A stretch of DNA of 48,310 nt from an uncultured Oscillospiraceae bacterium (GCA_910579175.1 CAJTTB010000020.1:1-48310), one strand, 5' to 3'; positions 1 through 8,405 are shown, numbered from the stretch's first letter. Notes: generated from the letters alone by a model not told the origin. A program made the numbers and translations.

Positions 1-92
1 AGTTTCAGGAATGTTTTTTAAATTCTCTTTGTTATTATTCAGTTTTGAAGATATCTAGCAAGATAGGATAAGATAAGATAGCTTTACAAAAA

Positions 93-209
93 GGCAGTGT
101 TGATGGCGGTGAGGATCCACCTGTTCCCATATCGAACACAGAAGTTAAGCTCATTTGCGTCGAAGATACTAAGCTGGTGACGGCTTGGGAAAATAGATAG
201 ATGCTGCCA
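93..209 (+). rRNA. rrf: 5S ribosomal RNA, copy 1
   Basis: About 117 nt with typical Gram-positive 5S features: a GGCAG/CTGCC terminal helix (93-97 with 204-208), the conserved CCACCTGTTCCCAT stretch and the GAACACAGAAGTTAAGC block. It is nearly identical to the second copy at 329-445. It probably closes an rRNA operon whose 16S and 23S lie left of the window, but those are not visible. Ends are set by the terminal helix and could move by one or two bases. Confidence 0.96.
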
Positions 210-216
210 CAGATAG

Positions 217-240
217 GAAAGGTCTAGAGATAGACCTTTC
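217..240 (+). other. Perfect 10-bp hairpin between 5S and tRNA-Asn
   Basis: GAAAGGTCTA (217-226), a GAGA tetraloop and TAGACCTTTC (231-240) form a perfect stem. No T-run follows, so it is a poor intrinsic terminator. A processing stem separating 5S from the tRNA in a common transcript is the more likely reading (inference). Confidence 0.6.
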
Positions 241-249
241 TTGTGATAA

Positions 250-325
250 TCCTCCTTAGCTCAGTTGGTAGAGCATGCGGCTGTTAACCGCAGGGTCGTT
301 GGTTCGAGTCCAACAGGGGGAGCCA
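250..325 (+). tRNA. tRNA-Asn (anticodon GTT)
   Basis: 76 nt including an encoded CCA (323-325). The acceptor arm TCCTCCT/AGGGGGA closes with one T-G pair. The anticodon loop CTGTTAA (281-287) places GTT at 283-285, position 34-36 of the tRNA. The T-loop GTTCGAGTC is intact. It lies 9 nt after the hairpin at 217-240 and 3 nt before the second 5S gene, so all three RNAs are probably co-transcribed. Confidence 0.97.
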
Positions 326-328
326 AAA

Positions 329-445
329 GACAGTGTTGATGGCGATGAGGATCCACCTGTTCCCATATCGAACACAGAAGTTAAGCTCATTTGCGTCGAA
401 GATACTAAGCTGGTGACGGCTTGGGAAAATAGATAGGTGCTGTCA
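329..445 (+). rRNA. rrf: 5S ribosomal RNA, copy 2
   Basis: Second 5S gene, differing from copy 1 at only a few bases. The terminal helix is GACAG/CTGTC here against GGCAG/CTGCC in copy 1, so both sides changed and pairing is kept. It is followed within 10 nt by an intrinsic terminator. A 5S-tRNA-5S array at the end of an rRNA operon indicates a local duplication. Confidence 0.96.
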
Positions 446-451
446 TTTTTT

Positions 452-483
452 AGAAGAAATCCTTGGGGTTTCTTCTTTTTTGT
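452..483 (+). terminator. Intrinsic terminator of the 5S-tRNA-5S unit
   Basis: AGAAGAAATCC, a short loop and GGTTTCTTCT form a stem followed by a long T-rich run at 475-482. It sits just after the second 5S gene. Confidence 0.88.
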
Positions 484-501
484 TTTGTTATAAAATGGTT
501 G

Positions 502-536
502 AAAAAGCAGAGTAATTTTATTACTCTGCTTTTTTC
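502..536. terminator. Bidirectional terminator-like hairpin
   Basis: AAAAAGCAGAGTAA (502-515) and its exact complement (521-534) around a 5-nt loop. The flanking A-run and T-run give a U-tail on either strand. It could back up the rRNA terminator on the plus strand and the abrB-like gene terminator on the minus strand. Confidence 0.75.
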
Positions 537-551
537 ATGTTTGGAAGAATT

Positions 552-577
552 AAAAAACCGCCAGCTACGCTGGCGGG
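552..577 (-). terminator. Terminator of the AbrB-family gene
   Basis: CCGCCAGC-TAC-GCTGGCGG (558-576) is a perfect 8-bp G+C-rich stem. On the minus strand it is followed by six Ts (552-557). It begins four bases past the stop codon of the regulator gene. Confidence 0.9.
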
Positions 578-580
578 TAT

Positions 581-826
581 TTATTCGATATTTTTTAATT
601 TATTTAGACATTCTTTGCATATATTTTTATCTTGATATTCGATGATATCACGACTGTTTTTACAGAAAATGCAAGTTGGTTCATACTTTTTTAAAACAAT
701 TTTATTATCTTCAACATAGATTTCCAAATAATCTTCATTTGCAATATCAAATACGCGACGTAATTCTTTTGGAAGGACAATTCTACCAAGTTTGTCCAGT
801 TGTCTGACCATTCCTGTAGCCTTCAT
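581..826 (-). CDS. AbrB/SpoVT-family transcriptional regulator with C-terminal zinc ribbon
   Basis: 81 residues. Residues 1-48 match the swapped-hairpin AbrB DNA-binding fold, with the signature LDKLGRIVLPKELR at 10-23. Residues 52-73 carry two CxxC pairs (C52, C55, C70, C73), a metal-binding tail common in clostridial AbrB-like proteins. The start was set at 826 because GGGGTGATC lies just upstream on the minus strand and the family begins MKxTG; a longer in-frame extension to 904 has no recognisable domain. AbrB proteins are transition-state or sporulation regulators that bind A+T-rich DNA as tetramers (family knowledge). It is divergent from spmAB, which it could regulate (inference). Confidence 0.93.
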   Translation of the reverse strand: MKATGMVRQLDKLGRIVLPKELRRVFDIANEDYLEIYVEDNKIVLKKYEPTCIFCKNSRDIIEYQDKNICKECLNKLKNIE

Positions 827-994
827 ATTATGATCACCCCTTTTGTAAAATAAAATTAAAATACTAGGATAAATCCTATACCAGTATTCTACAATAAATA
901 CCAAGAAATGTCAATAATTGTTTTTTAGTTTTCAGTATTTATTAAAAAAATAGTGCATATATTTCAATAAAGTAGATAGGGAGATTGTTTTGTT

Positions 995-1600
995 ATGATG
1001 AAATGGGTATTTACTGGTCTAATTGTTTGTTCTGTAATATTTGGCATGTTCTCTGGCAATATAGAACATGTTTCCAATACTGCTTTATCTGAGTGTTCAA
1101 AGGCGGTTGAGTTTATTTTAAAGATTGCAGGTTCTTTGTGCATGTGGAGTGGATTGATGAAAATAGCAGAACAATCAGGTCTTACGACAAAGATGAGCAA
1201 ATTATTGAGTCCTATTACCAGATTATTATTTCATGGACTAAATCCTGAATCCAAAGCACTTAGGATGATATCTATGAATATTACAGCAAATTTGTTTGGG
1301 CTTGGGAATGCAGCAACACCTTTGGGCATTGCAGCAATGAAGGAATTGGCAAAAGATCGACCTGATACAAGAGCACATATCGCTTCTAATCATATGATTA
1401 TGATGGTTGTGTTAAATACAGCGTCAATTCAACTGTTGCCAACTACGATTGCATTGCTGAGATTGGAATATGGTGCAGCGAATCCAATGGATGTTCTTCC
1501 TGCAATCCTGATTTCTTCTTTTGTATCGTTGAGTATTGGAATTGTTTTTTGTAAGATATTAAATCGTATGCAGTTGGGATTGGAAAGGGAAACTAGATGA
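995..1600 (+). CDS. spmA: Spore maturation protein A
   Basis: 201 residues, several hydrophobic segments and the SpmA/nucleoside-recognition (Gate) signature, including the polar-hydrophobic block NLFGLGNAATPLGIAAM near residues 103-119. In Bacillus, SpmA and SpmB are needed for normal spore core dehydration, and SpmA/B homologues occur across spore formers. AGGGAG at 978-983 precedes two adjacent ATGs (995, 998), so the exact start is uncertain by one codon. CATATATT at 956-963 loosely resembles a sigma-E -10 element, consistent with mother-cell expression, but this is weak. It overlaps spmB by 4 bp (ATGA), which implies translational coupling. Confidence 0.96.
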   Translation: MMKWVFTGLIVCSVIFGMFSGNIEHVSNTALSECSKAVEFILKIAGSLCMWSGLMKIAEQSGLTTKMSKLLSPITRLLFHGLNPESKALRMISMNITANLFGLGNAATPLGIAAMKELAKDRPDTRAHIASNHMIMMVVLNTASIQLLPTTIALLRLEYGAANPMDVLPAILISSFVSLSIGIVFCKILNRMQLGLERETR

Positions 1601-2115
1601 TAACGCAATATATTATTCCATGTGTGATAGGCGGCATTCTATTATATGGGGTGGCAAAGGGTGTCAATGTATTTGAAAGCTTTATAGAAGGTGCAAAGGA
1701 GGGGCTATCTGTTGCGGTCAGTATCCTGCCGACTTTGGTTGCGCTGATGACTTGTGTGGGAATGTTTCGAGCTTCAGGGGCATTGGATGTATTGACATCA
1801 TTATTAGCTCCTTTGGTTGAACCATTTGGTGTTCCAAAGGAGGTCATTCCACTTGGACTGTTAAGACCCATATCGGGAAGCGGTTCTTTGATCATGTTTG
1901 AACATCTGTTACAGACTTATGGTGCCGATAGTTTGATTGGAAGGGTTGCCAGTGTATTACAAGGTTCTACGGAAACTACTTTTTATACCATTGCTGTTTA
2001 TTATTCTGCTATCAAGGTGACAAAGACAAGGCATACTTTGGTTTGTGCCTTAACGGCAGATATGGTTGGGTTTATTATGAGTTCAGTGACCATTTTGTAC
2101 TTTTTTGGAAGATAA
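1597..2115 (+). CDS. spmB: Spore maturation protein B
   Basis: 172 residues, membrane protein of the same Gate-domain superfamily as SpmA. Family-like blocks visible are LPTLVALMTCVGMFRASGA near residues 45-63 and RPISGSGSL near residues 91-99. It starts inside the spmA stop codon (ATGA overlap), the usual spmAB arrangement. The two proteins probably work as a membrane pair in late spore core dehydration. An A+T-rich inverted repeat around 2122-2146 could be a weak terminator. Confidence 0.96.
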   Translation: MITQYIIPCVIGGILLYGVAKGVNVFESFIEGAKEGLSVAVSILPTLVALMTCVGMFRASGALDVLTSLLAPLVEPFGVPKEVIPLGLLRPISGSGSLIMFEHLLQTYGADSLIGRVASVLQGSTETTFYTIAVYYSAIKVTKTRHTLVCALTADMVGFIMSSVTILYFFGR

Positions 2116-2265
2116 CTGAACAGGAAAAAATTTTTATTTGTTTCCTTAAAAATTAGCTAAAAATTTTCTAAATTTCAAGTAATTTTCATATACGAGATCA
2201 TTTTCTTATGGTACAATGCAATCAAAATAAATGGACCGAATCAAATTTAAGGAGTGTACCACTTT

Positions 2266-3276
2266 ATGAAACAAAATATGAAACAATGGCTTGATGATAT
2301 GATAAAAGCCCCAGTGAAAAAAACAATGCCAGTATTGTCCTTTCCTGCGATTCAATTGATGGATATTACGGTAAAAGAGTTGATTTCTTCCAGCGATATG
2401 CAGGCAAAGGGTATGAAATTGGTTGCTGATCGTGTAGATTCTGCTGCTTCTGTCAGTTTAATGGATTTATCCGTAGAAGCAGAATGTTTTGGCTCTACCA
2501 TTCGTTATTCTGATGATGAGGTTCCAACGGTTGTCGGTAGTGTGGTAACTTCCGAACAAGAGGCAAAGGATTTAAAGGTTCCTGAAGTTGGCGCTTGCCG
2601 TACTGGAATTTATGTGGAAGCAATTGAAAAAGCGGTGAATATGATTACAGACCGACCAGTGTTGGCTGGGATTATTGGACCATTTTCTCTGGCAGGCAGA
2701 CTAATGGATGTAACCGAAGCAATGATATATTGTTATGATGAACCAGATATGGTACATACACTGTTAGAAAAAGTAACTAGCTTTTTAATTGATTATGCCA
2801 ATGCTTATAAGAAGGCAGGTGCAAACGGAATCGTAATGGCAGAACCACTTGCGGGTATGCTTTCCCCTAGTTTGGCAGAAGAATTTTCCTCTCCTTATGT
2901 AAAAAAGGTAGTGGATGCCGTCCAAGAAGATGATTTTATTGTCATTTATCATAACTGCGGAGATAATACGATCAAGATGATAGATTCTATTCTCTCTACA
3001 GGTAGTGCAGCATATCATTTTGGAAATGCGATTTCTATGACTGAAATGATGCCTCATATTCCTTCTGATATTGTTGCAATGGGAAATATAGACCCTGCTG
3101 GGGAATTTCGCAATGGTACATTGGAATCCATTCGCAAGGCAACCACACAGCTAATGGAAGAATGTTGTAAATATCCAAACTTTGTGATTTCTTCTGGGTG
3201 TGATATTCCGCCTGCTTCTAAATGGGAAAATATTGATGAGTATTTTAAAACCGTTACAGATTTTTATGCAAAATAA
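2266..3276 (+). CDS. Uroporphyrinogen decarboxylase-family (MtaA/CmuA-type) corrinoid methyltransferase
   Basis: 336 residues, full length for the family, with a (beta/alpha)8 barrel pattern. The likely zinc ligands of methylcobalamin-dependent methyltransferases are visible: H229 and C231 in YHNCGDN, and C312 in SSGCDIP. That places it with MtaA/CmuA-like methyltransferases rather than true HemE, which lacks this Cys/His set. The start at 2266 was chosen because GGAG (2251-2254) lies upstream; an in-frame GTG at 2254 overlaps that site. It stands alone, with no corrinoid protein gene adjacent, so the substrate is unknown. A terminator follows. Confidence 0.9.
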   Translation: MKQNMKQWLDDMIKAPVKKTMPVLSFPAIQLMDITVKELISSSDMQAKGMKLVADRVDSAASVSLMDLSVEAECFGSTIRYSDDEVPTVVGSVVTSEQEAKDLKVPEVGACRTGIYVEAIEKAVNMITDRPVLAGIIGPFSLAGRLMDVTEAMIYCYDEPDMVHTLLEKVTSFLIDYANAYKKAGANGIVMAEPLAGMLSPSLAEEFSSPYVKKVVDAVQEDDFIVIYHNCGDNTIKMIDSILSTGSAAYHFGNAISMTEMMPHIPSDIVAMGNIDPAGEFRNGTLESIRKATTQLMEECCKYPNFVISSGCDIPPASKWENIDEYFKTVTDFYAK

Positions 3277-3352
3277 ATACAAGATGAAAATTCAATTTAA
3301 CCATATCAATGAACAATCTAAAATAAAGCAACCATGATATAAAATATAGAAA

Positions 3353-3399
3353 AAGACAGGTAAAAAGCCATGACTTTTTACCTGTCTTAATTGTTTTTT
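3353..3399 (+). terminator. Intrinsic terminator after the methyltransferase gene
   Basis: A perfect 15-bp inverted repeat (3353-3367 with 3374-3388; core GACAGGTAAAAAG) with a 6-nt loop, followed by AATTGTTTTTTG. It ends the monocistronic gene at 2266-3276. Confidence 0.85.
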
Positions 3400-3509
3400 G
3401 ATAGAAAAGTATTTTTAAAAAATAGTAGTGCTGGTTGTCGATTTTTACGGTAGATAGTATTATAATAAAAGAGGATATTATCAGAGAGATTGAAAAAGGA
3501 GTTATCAAA

Positions 3510-4526
3510 ATGCAGGATTATCAAAAACTATTTGACACAATGATGCAGGGCTATGAAATAACAGTGAAAAAGGCATTAGATGGGGAGATAAAATCATTTT
3601 GCTATCTACAAAAGAAAGATAAGGAATGGGGTATTTGTGATAAAAACTATCAAAATCGATTGGGATTGAGCTATGTATTGATATTCTTTGAGGAAAAATT
3701 AGAAAAAGCAAAATTAGAACCTTTGGTAAGGCGCCTATTTCAGGAGGAACTAAAGGATAGAACAACCGATTCTTTTCAGGGGATTGGACAAGCACTCAAT
3801 AATTTAACCTATTTATTGGCAAAGTATCAACGGCAAGAAGACAATGCCCTATTTGAGCAAGCCAAACATGCAAATTTTGATTGCTATTGTGGTTATGAGG
3901 TTCCTAAAACAGGGGAAAAGATGCAATTGTTTGACAGCATAGAAGATATGATTTATGTTGCAATTGATTTGAGGGAAACAAAAACAGCGATAGAGCTGAT
4001 TGAGATATGGAAACAACAACAAGTGATATTGACATTAAATCATTATCATACATTGTTATATTGGATGAAGCAATTGGAACAAGATGATGATGTGTTGCTG
4101 TGCAGAAAACAAATTTTAGAATTAACTAAAAAAGAAAAAGATGAATGGGACTGTTGTTCTGCCTATATGGGATATATTCAGGCATTGATTGAAAGAAAGG
4201 ATTTTGAACAGGCAAGTGAGTTGTTTTTACAGATGATGCCTCGGTTGCCTTTGGCAAAGCAAAACTGGTATTCCTTTGGACTTGGTAAGACGGTATTGGA
4301 AGGTTGTGTGGATTTGATACTCTGTCAGAATGTCTATGCAGAATATCTTTGGTTATGGGTAAAACCTTATATAAAGAGAACCTCTGGTCAGTTTCCACGC
4401 ATTCTTTATCAAAAGGCGATTAAGGCGGCAAAACAAATGCACAGCGAAAAGTTACAAAAGCGATTGGAAGAACAAAAAAGAAAATTGGACATGACCCTTA
4501 AAAAATTGAAAAATGAAGAGAAATAA
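3510..4526 (+). CDS. Hypothetical alpha-helical protein
   Basis: 338 residues, not recognised. There is no signal peptide and no membrane segment. The sequence is rich in Leu, Gln, Lys and Glu, with repeated amphipathic helices across residues 60-320. These suggest a TPR-like or other helical-repeat scaffold, and the last 40 residues (KLQKRLEEQKRKL) look like a coiled coil. A CYCGYE motif near residue 127 is too short for a zinc-site claim. The start at 3510 follows AAGGAG (3496-3501); an upstream in-frame extension to 3435 lacks such a site. It has its own upstream terminator and no obvious operon partner, so no function is proposed. Confidence 0.8.
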   Translation: MQDYQKLFDTMMQGYEITVKKALDGEIKSFCYLQKKDKEWGICDKNYQNRLGLSYVLIFFEEKLEKAKLEPLVRRLFQEELKDRTTDSFQGIGQALNNLTYLLAKYQRQEDNALFEQAKHANFDCYCGYEVPKTGEKMQLFDSIEDMIYVAIDLRETKTAIELIEIWKQQQVILTLNHYHTLLYWMKQLEQDDDVLLCRKQILELTKKEKDEWDCCSAYMGYIQALIERKDFEQASELFLQMMPRLPLAKQNWYSFGLGKTVLEGCVDLILCQNVYAEYLWLWVKPYIKRTSGQFPRILYQKAIKAAKQMHSEKLQKRLEEQKRKLDMTLKKLKNEEK

Positions 4527-4566
4527 CATGCAAATTATTTCTTTTATTTTTTGTGTTGTGAAATTG

Positions 4567-4670
4567 AATGTGCATGGTTTGATCAGTTGCACATTGATAT
4601 TTCAAATGGCGAGCGGTATCATTCAAAGGATGGCTTAAATTTGTTCAGATACCGCTGTGCTTCTGATCAA
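4567..4670 (+). other. Structured leader upstream of the DUF1877 gene
   Basis: Three exact inverted repeats overlap here. AATGTGCA (4567-4574) pairs with TGCACATT (4588-4595). TTGATCAG (4579-4586) pairs with CTGATCAA (4663-4670). Inside the latter, AGCGGTATC (4612-4620) pairs with GATACCGCT (4648-4656). The first stem and the long one use interleaved segments, so they would compete. The region ends 11 nt before the ribosome binding site of the next gene. I matched it to no known riboswitch. Confidence 0.55.
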
Positions 4671-4695
4671 TATGCATCCAGAAAGGGGAATGAAT

Positions 4696-5187
4696 ATGGC
4701 TTGTTTGGGAGTTTTATATGCGATAACTGATATAGAATTGGCAATGCTTTGTAATAAGCCAGAAGAAGAGCGTTATGAATATATGCTGAGGGAGATAGAG
4801 GAAGATTTACTGGGTACCCCTCGGAGCTATGGGTTGGATAAGGCTTGGCAGGGTATTCAACTGTGTCTTAGCGGTGGCAGGTGGAGTGAGTGCAACCGTG
4901 TGCCGATGAATATCGTTGTGGGTGGCAAATTTTTGGTGGATACAAAGGATGACCTTATCAGTTTGAAGGATCATATTGATATAAAAGATATTGTATATTA
5001 TTTGCAGCACTATCGTGTAGAGGATCTGATTTGCAAAAATTATCCCAAAGTGGAACAGAATTACAACGATTTACCAGCTTATGTCACTGATTTAGAGTAC
5101 TTACTTGCCAATGCGAAAGGGCTATTGTCATTTTATGAATATGCTCAAAAAGAGGATTTACAGGTGATTTTTACAGTAGATTTGTAA
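4696..5187 (+). CDS. DUF1877 (YfbM-like) protein
   Basis: 163 residues. The family pattern is clear: an N-terminal CLGVLYAITDIEL strand-helix, a central LDKAWQGIQLCLSGG block (the conserved Trp-containing signature) and the C-terminal LLSFYEYAQKEDLQVIFTVD. Members are small cytosolic proteins of unknown function. The start at 4696 is chosen because GAAAGGGG (4681-4688) is 7 nt upstream and the family begins close to this Met. It is preceded by a structured leader (4567-4670). Confidence 0.88.
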   Translation: MACLGVLYAITDIELAMLCNKPEEERYEYMLREIEEDLLGTPRSYGLDKAWQGIQLCLSGGRWSECNRVPMNIVVGGKFLVDTKDDLISLKDHIDIKDIVYYLQHYRVEDLICKNYPKVEQNYNDLPAYVTDLEYLLANAKGLLSFYEYAQKEDLQVIFTVDL

Positions 5188-5414
5188 GGGTAAAAGATGT
5201 TCTGAAATTGAATTTTTTCCTATAGATATTCGTTTGATAAATAATTTTTATAATAGACAGTCGCTGTTTGATAGGATAGGGGCAGCTATCATCTTGAGTG
5301 ATTGGATTGTCTTTATTGCGTTTACCAATAAGGATCATAAAATCAGACTGTAAATTGGGATTGGGGAGAAAATCATCATAAATAGTTGTATTCGGTAGTA
5401 TGGAGGTGGATCTG

Positions 5415-5687
5415 ATGGAGGAACGGCATAAGTGTAAATGTTGCGGTTATTATACATTGGTTGGAACAGAAGAAGAGATTGCTTGGGATATATGTCCGGT
5501 TTGTTTTTGGGAAAATGACATATTTGGAGACGATCCAAAAACATATAGCGGGGCAAATCATAAAACCCTAGCACAAGGACGTGAAAATTACAAAAACTAT
5601 TCAGCATGTGATCCACAGGGTGTAAATTTTGTACGTTTACCACTTCCACAAGAATTACCTGAAAATAATTACAAAAAAGAACCATAA
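5415..5687 (+). CDS. CPCC-family cysteine-rich protein
   Basis: 90 residues, small zinc-ribbon type. Two cysteine pairs are visible: C7 and C10 (CKCC) and C27 and C30 (CPVC), followed by WENDIFGDDP and the family-typical NHKTLAQGRENYKNY and ACDP segments. This matches the CPCC domain family of unknown function. GGAGG at 5402-5406 sets the ATG at 5415, while an in-frame ATG at 5400 overlaps that site. The 227 bp between this gene and the DUF1877 gene show no clear element. Confidence 0.88.
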   Translation: MEERHKCKCCGYYTLVGTEEEIAWDICPVCFWENDIFGDDPKTYSGANHKTLAQGRENYKNYSACDPQGVNFVRLPLPQELPENNYKKEP

Positions 5688-5824
5688 ATCATAACTGTTG
5701 CATTTTTTGAGATGGAATGATATACTAAAAAGATATTCCAAAGTATTGAAGCCATGATAGGGGATTCTTTGGAGTAATATAATTAGAATCTACAATGAAA
5801 AAAGAGAAAGGTTTGGTCGAGATT

Positions 5825-7264
5825 ATGGCAAAACAAAAAAAGATGGTAGAGGCAATTACCTCTATGGATGAAGATTTTGCAAAATGGTATACTGACGTTG
5901 TAAAAAAAGCTGAGTTAGTAGACTATTCCAGTGTAAAAGGTTGTATGATTCTTCGACCTTATAGCTATGCTATCTGGGAAAATATCCAAAAAGATTTAGA
6001 CGCCCGTTTTAAACAGACAGGGCATGAAAATGTATATATGCCGATGCTGATTCCCGAAAGTCTATTGCAAAAAGAAAAAGACCATGTGGAGGGTTTTGCT
6101 CCAGAAGTTGCTTGGGTTACACAGGGGGGACAAGAACCATTGACAGAACGCCTTTGTATTCGCCCAACTTCAGAGGTGCTTTTTTGTGAACACTATCGAA
6201 AAATTATCAATTCTTATCGCGATCTTCCAAAATTGTATAATCAGTGGTGCAATGTCATGCGTTGGGAAAAAACCACCCGTCCATTTTTGCGTTCTTCTGA
6301 ATTTTTATGGCAGGAAGGACATACGATGCACGAAACTGAACAACAGGCAATTGATGAAACCCTAGGGATGTTAAAAATTTATGCTGATTTTTATGCGCAA
6401 ACGCTTGCAATTCCTGCGATTATTGGACAAAAAACCGAAAAGGAGAAATTTGCGGGAGCCAAAGCAACCTATACCATTGAACCAATGATGCACAATGGTG
6501 TTGCTTTGCAAGGAGGAACCAGCCATTATTTTGGAGATGGATTTGCAAAAAGCTTTGATATTACCTTTACTGGACGCGACAATACATTACAATATCCATA
6601 TCAAACTTCTTGGGGTGTTTCTACCCGTATGATAGGTGCTATTATTATGGTGCATGGAGATGATAATGGACTTGTACTTCCACCAAAAGTCGCACCGATT
6701 CAGGTGGCAATTATTCCAATTGCACAACACAAAGAAGGGGTATTGGAAAAAGCGCGCAAATTGGCTGATTCATTGTCCCAAACGTTCCGTATCAAATTAG
6801 ATGATTCCGATAATTCTCCAGGTTGGAAGTTTAGCGAATATGAAATGAAAGGGGTTCCACTGCGTTTGGAGATTGGACCAAAAGACATTGAGCAAAATCA
6901 GTGTGTACTGGTTCGCCGTGATAATCGAGAAAAAACGGTTGTCTGTTTGGATAATTTGATGGAAGAAATTCCAAAACAACTTCAAGCGGTACATGATGGA
7001 TTGTACCAAAGAGCACTGGAAAACTTAAAAGAAAAGACACATACCGCACACAACTATGAAGAGTTCTTAGAGATTGCCGAGAATCGACCTGGATTTATCA
7101 AGGCGATGTGGTGTGGTGACGTTGCTTGTGAAGAGAAGATCAAAAATGAAACCGGTGGCGTCAAATCCCGTTGTATTCCATTTGAACAAGAACAAATTTC
7201 TGATGTCTGTGTTTGTTGTGGTAAACCTGCTAAATATCAAGTATATTGGGGTAAACAATACTAA
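5825..7264 (+). CDS. proS: Prolyl-tRNA synthetase (prokaryote type 3, ProS/archaeal-like)
   Basis: 479 residues, the usual length of the short archaeal/eukaryotic-like ProRS without the bacterial editing insertion. Class II motif regions are visible: MLRP-like CMILRPYSYAIWE near residues 39-51, TERLCIRPTSEV, the motif 2 MRWEKTTRPFLRSSEF region, and the C-terminal CxxC zinc-binding end (CVCCGKPAKYQVYW). It charges tRNA-Pro with proline. The start at 5825 matches the family's MAKxKKMVEAI beginning; an ATG at 5795 would add ten residues, and neither has a strong ribosome binding site. No T-box leader was seen. Confidence 0.96.
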   Translation: MAKQKKMVEAITSMDEDFAKWYTDVVKKAELVDYSSVKGCMILRPYSYAIWENIQKDLDARFKQTGHENVYMPMLIPESLLQKEKDHVEGFAPEVAWVTQGGQEPLTERLCIRPTSEVLFCEHYRKIINSYRDLPKLYNQWCNVMRWEKTTRPFLRSSEFLWQEGHTMHETEQQAIDETLGMLKIYADFYAQTLAIPAIIGQKTEKEKFAGAKATYTIEPMMHNGVALQGGTSHYFGDGFAKSFDITFTGRDNTLQYPYQTSWGVSTRMIGAIIMVHGDDNGLVLPPKVAPIQVAIIPIAQHKEGVLEKARKLADSLSQTFRIKLDDSDNSPGWKFSEYEMKGVPLRLEIGPKDIEQNQCVLVRRDNREKTVVCLDNLMEEIPKQLQAVHDGLYQRALENLKEKTHTAHNYEEFLEIAENRPGFIKAMWCGDVACEEKIKNETGGVKSRCIPFEQEQISDVCVCCGKPAKYQVYWGKQY

Positions 7265-7283
7265 TCAATAACGAAATGGAAAT

Positions 7284-7333
7284 AAAATCGGCTATATACA
7301 ACCCTGCTTGGAAGTATATAGCCGATTTTGCTC
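7284..7333. terminator. Convergent terminator between proS and fabD
   Basis: AAAATCGGCTATATAC (7284-7299) pairs exactly with GTATATAGCCGATTTT (7314-7329) around a 14-nt loop. T-rich sequence is on both outer sides, so it can serve proS on the plus strand and fabD on the minus strand. Confidence 0.85.
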
Positions 7334-7347
7334 TTTGGATATCGTTT

Positions 7348-8271
7348 TTACCGCAATTTTTCCAATGCTTTTTGCAGTGTTTTGTCGTTTTCTACATTAA
7401 CAGCGCAAACATCTTTTAGTGTCTTTTTCACCAACCCAGTCAATACCTTGTTGGGTCCCAATTCGATGTAGTTTTCATATCCAGCCGCAGCAGTTTGATG
7501 AAGTTCTTCTACAAATTGAACGGGACTAGTCAGATGTGAAGCCAAATAAGCGGGCATATTAGAAGTGTCTGTAAGCAATTTGCCTGTGACATTGGAATAA
7601 AATTCAACTTGAGGTGCTCCAAAAGCAATATCTTGAATTTCAGATTGGAATTTGTCCGCAGCAGGCTGCATGAGTTTAGAGTGAAAAGCGGCACTGACTG
7701 CCAATTTGATACATTTTTTTCCCAATGTGCCAAATTGTTCAATTGCTGCATCAACCGCTTGGGTTTCTCCAGCGATGACCGTTTGAGCAGGTGAGTTGTA
7801 GTTGACGGGAACCACATAACCGTCAACCTGTTCGCAGACAGCCTTGATTTGCTCGCTATCAGCTCCCATAACGGCGCACATAGCACCTGGATGTGCCAGT
7901 GCGGATTCTTGCATAGCGGCTGCACGGTGTTTGATTAAGCGATATCCGTCTTCCATAGAGACGATACCAGCGGCGATCATAGCGGCATATTCACCAAGGG
8001 AGTGCCCAGCTACTCCTTGATAGGGAATTTGTTCTTGTTTCATCGCTTCTAAAGCGATTAATGAAACAGTGAGAATAGCCGGTTGAGAGATGTTTGTTTG
8101 TGCAAGTTCTTCTGCAGTTGCTTGAGAGAGTGTGTGTTTCATATCAAAGCCCAAGATATCATTGGCACATTCAAAGATAGCTTGTGTGGATGGATAGCGC
8201 TGAGAAAGTTCTATCCCCATACCAACGGATTGAGAACCTTGACCAGAAAAAAGAAAAATATTTTTTGACAT
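7348..8271 (-). CDS. fabD: Malonyl-CoA:ACP transacylase FabD
   Basis: 307 residues. GQGSQ is at 10-14, the nucleophile elbow GHSLG at 89-93 (S91), and the catalytic-dyad histidine H197 in AAFHSKL. It transfers malonyl groups from CoA to ACP, supplying FabH and FabF. The start is at 8271 because AAAGGA lies 8 nt upstream on the minus strand, and the extra 29 N-terminal residues of the longer reading do not belong to the family. Unlike most clostridial clusters, fabD is on the opposite strand to the other fab/acc genes and needs its own promoter. Confidence 0.97.
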   Translation of the reverse strand: MSKNIFLFSGQGSQSVGMGIELSQRYPSTQAIFECANDILGFDMKHTLSQATAEELAQTNISQPAILTVSLIALEAMKQEQIPYQGVAGHSLGEYAAMIAAGIVSMEDGYRLIKHRAAAMQESALAHPGAMCAVMGADSEQIKAVCEQVDGYVVPVNYNSPAQTVIAGETQAVDAAIEQFGTLGKKCIKLAVSAAFHSKLMQPAADKFQSEIQDIAFGAPQVEFYSNVTGKLLTDTSNMPAYLASHLTSPVQFVEELHQTAAAGYENYIELGPNKVLTGLVKKTLKDVCAVNVENDKTLQKALEKLR

Positions 8272-8405
8272 GATGTAGTTCCTTTCTAAATAGAATTGGT
8301 GCAATAAATGACTGTGATTGACAGATTTATTGGAGTCAAACACAAAAAATAAAGCCATTTATTCTAATAATCGTCAGTTGCCTGTATAAATTCGTCAATA
8401 TTTTA

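Noticed and set aside
463..645. Short plus-strand ORF after the second 5S gene
   Set aside because: It runs through two terminator hairpins and overlaps the end of the AbrB-type gene on the other strand.
2266..3276. HemE (true uroporphyrinogen decarboxylase)
   Set aside because: The Cys/His zinc-type residues H229, C231 and C312 fit corrinoid methyltransferases, and no haem genes are adjacent.
5690..5824. T-box leader before proS
   Set aside because: I found no T-box consensus (AGGGTGGNACCGCG-like) and no terminator/antiterminator pair in the short upstream region.
7530..7925. A 131-residue ORF antisense-frame within fabD
   Set aside because: It lies in another frame of a clearly functional fabD, has no ribosome binding site and no recognisable domain.
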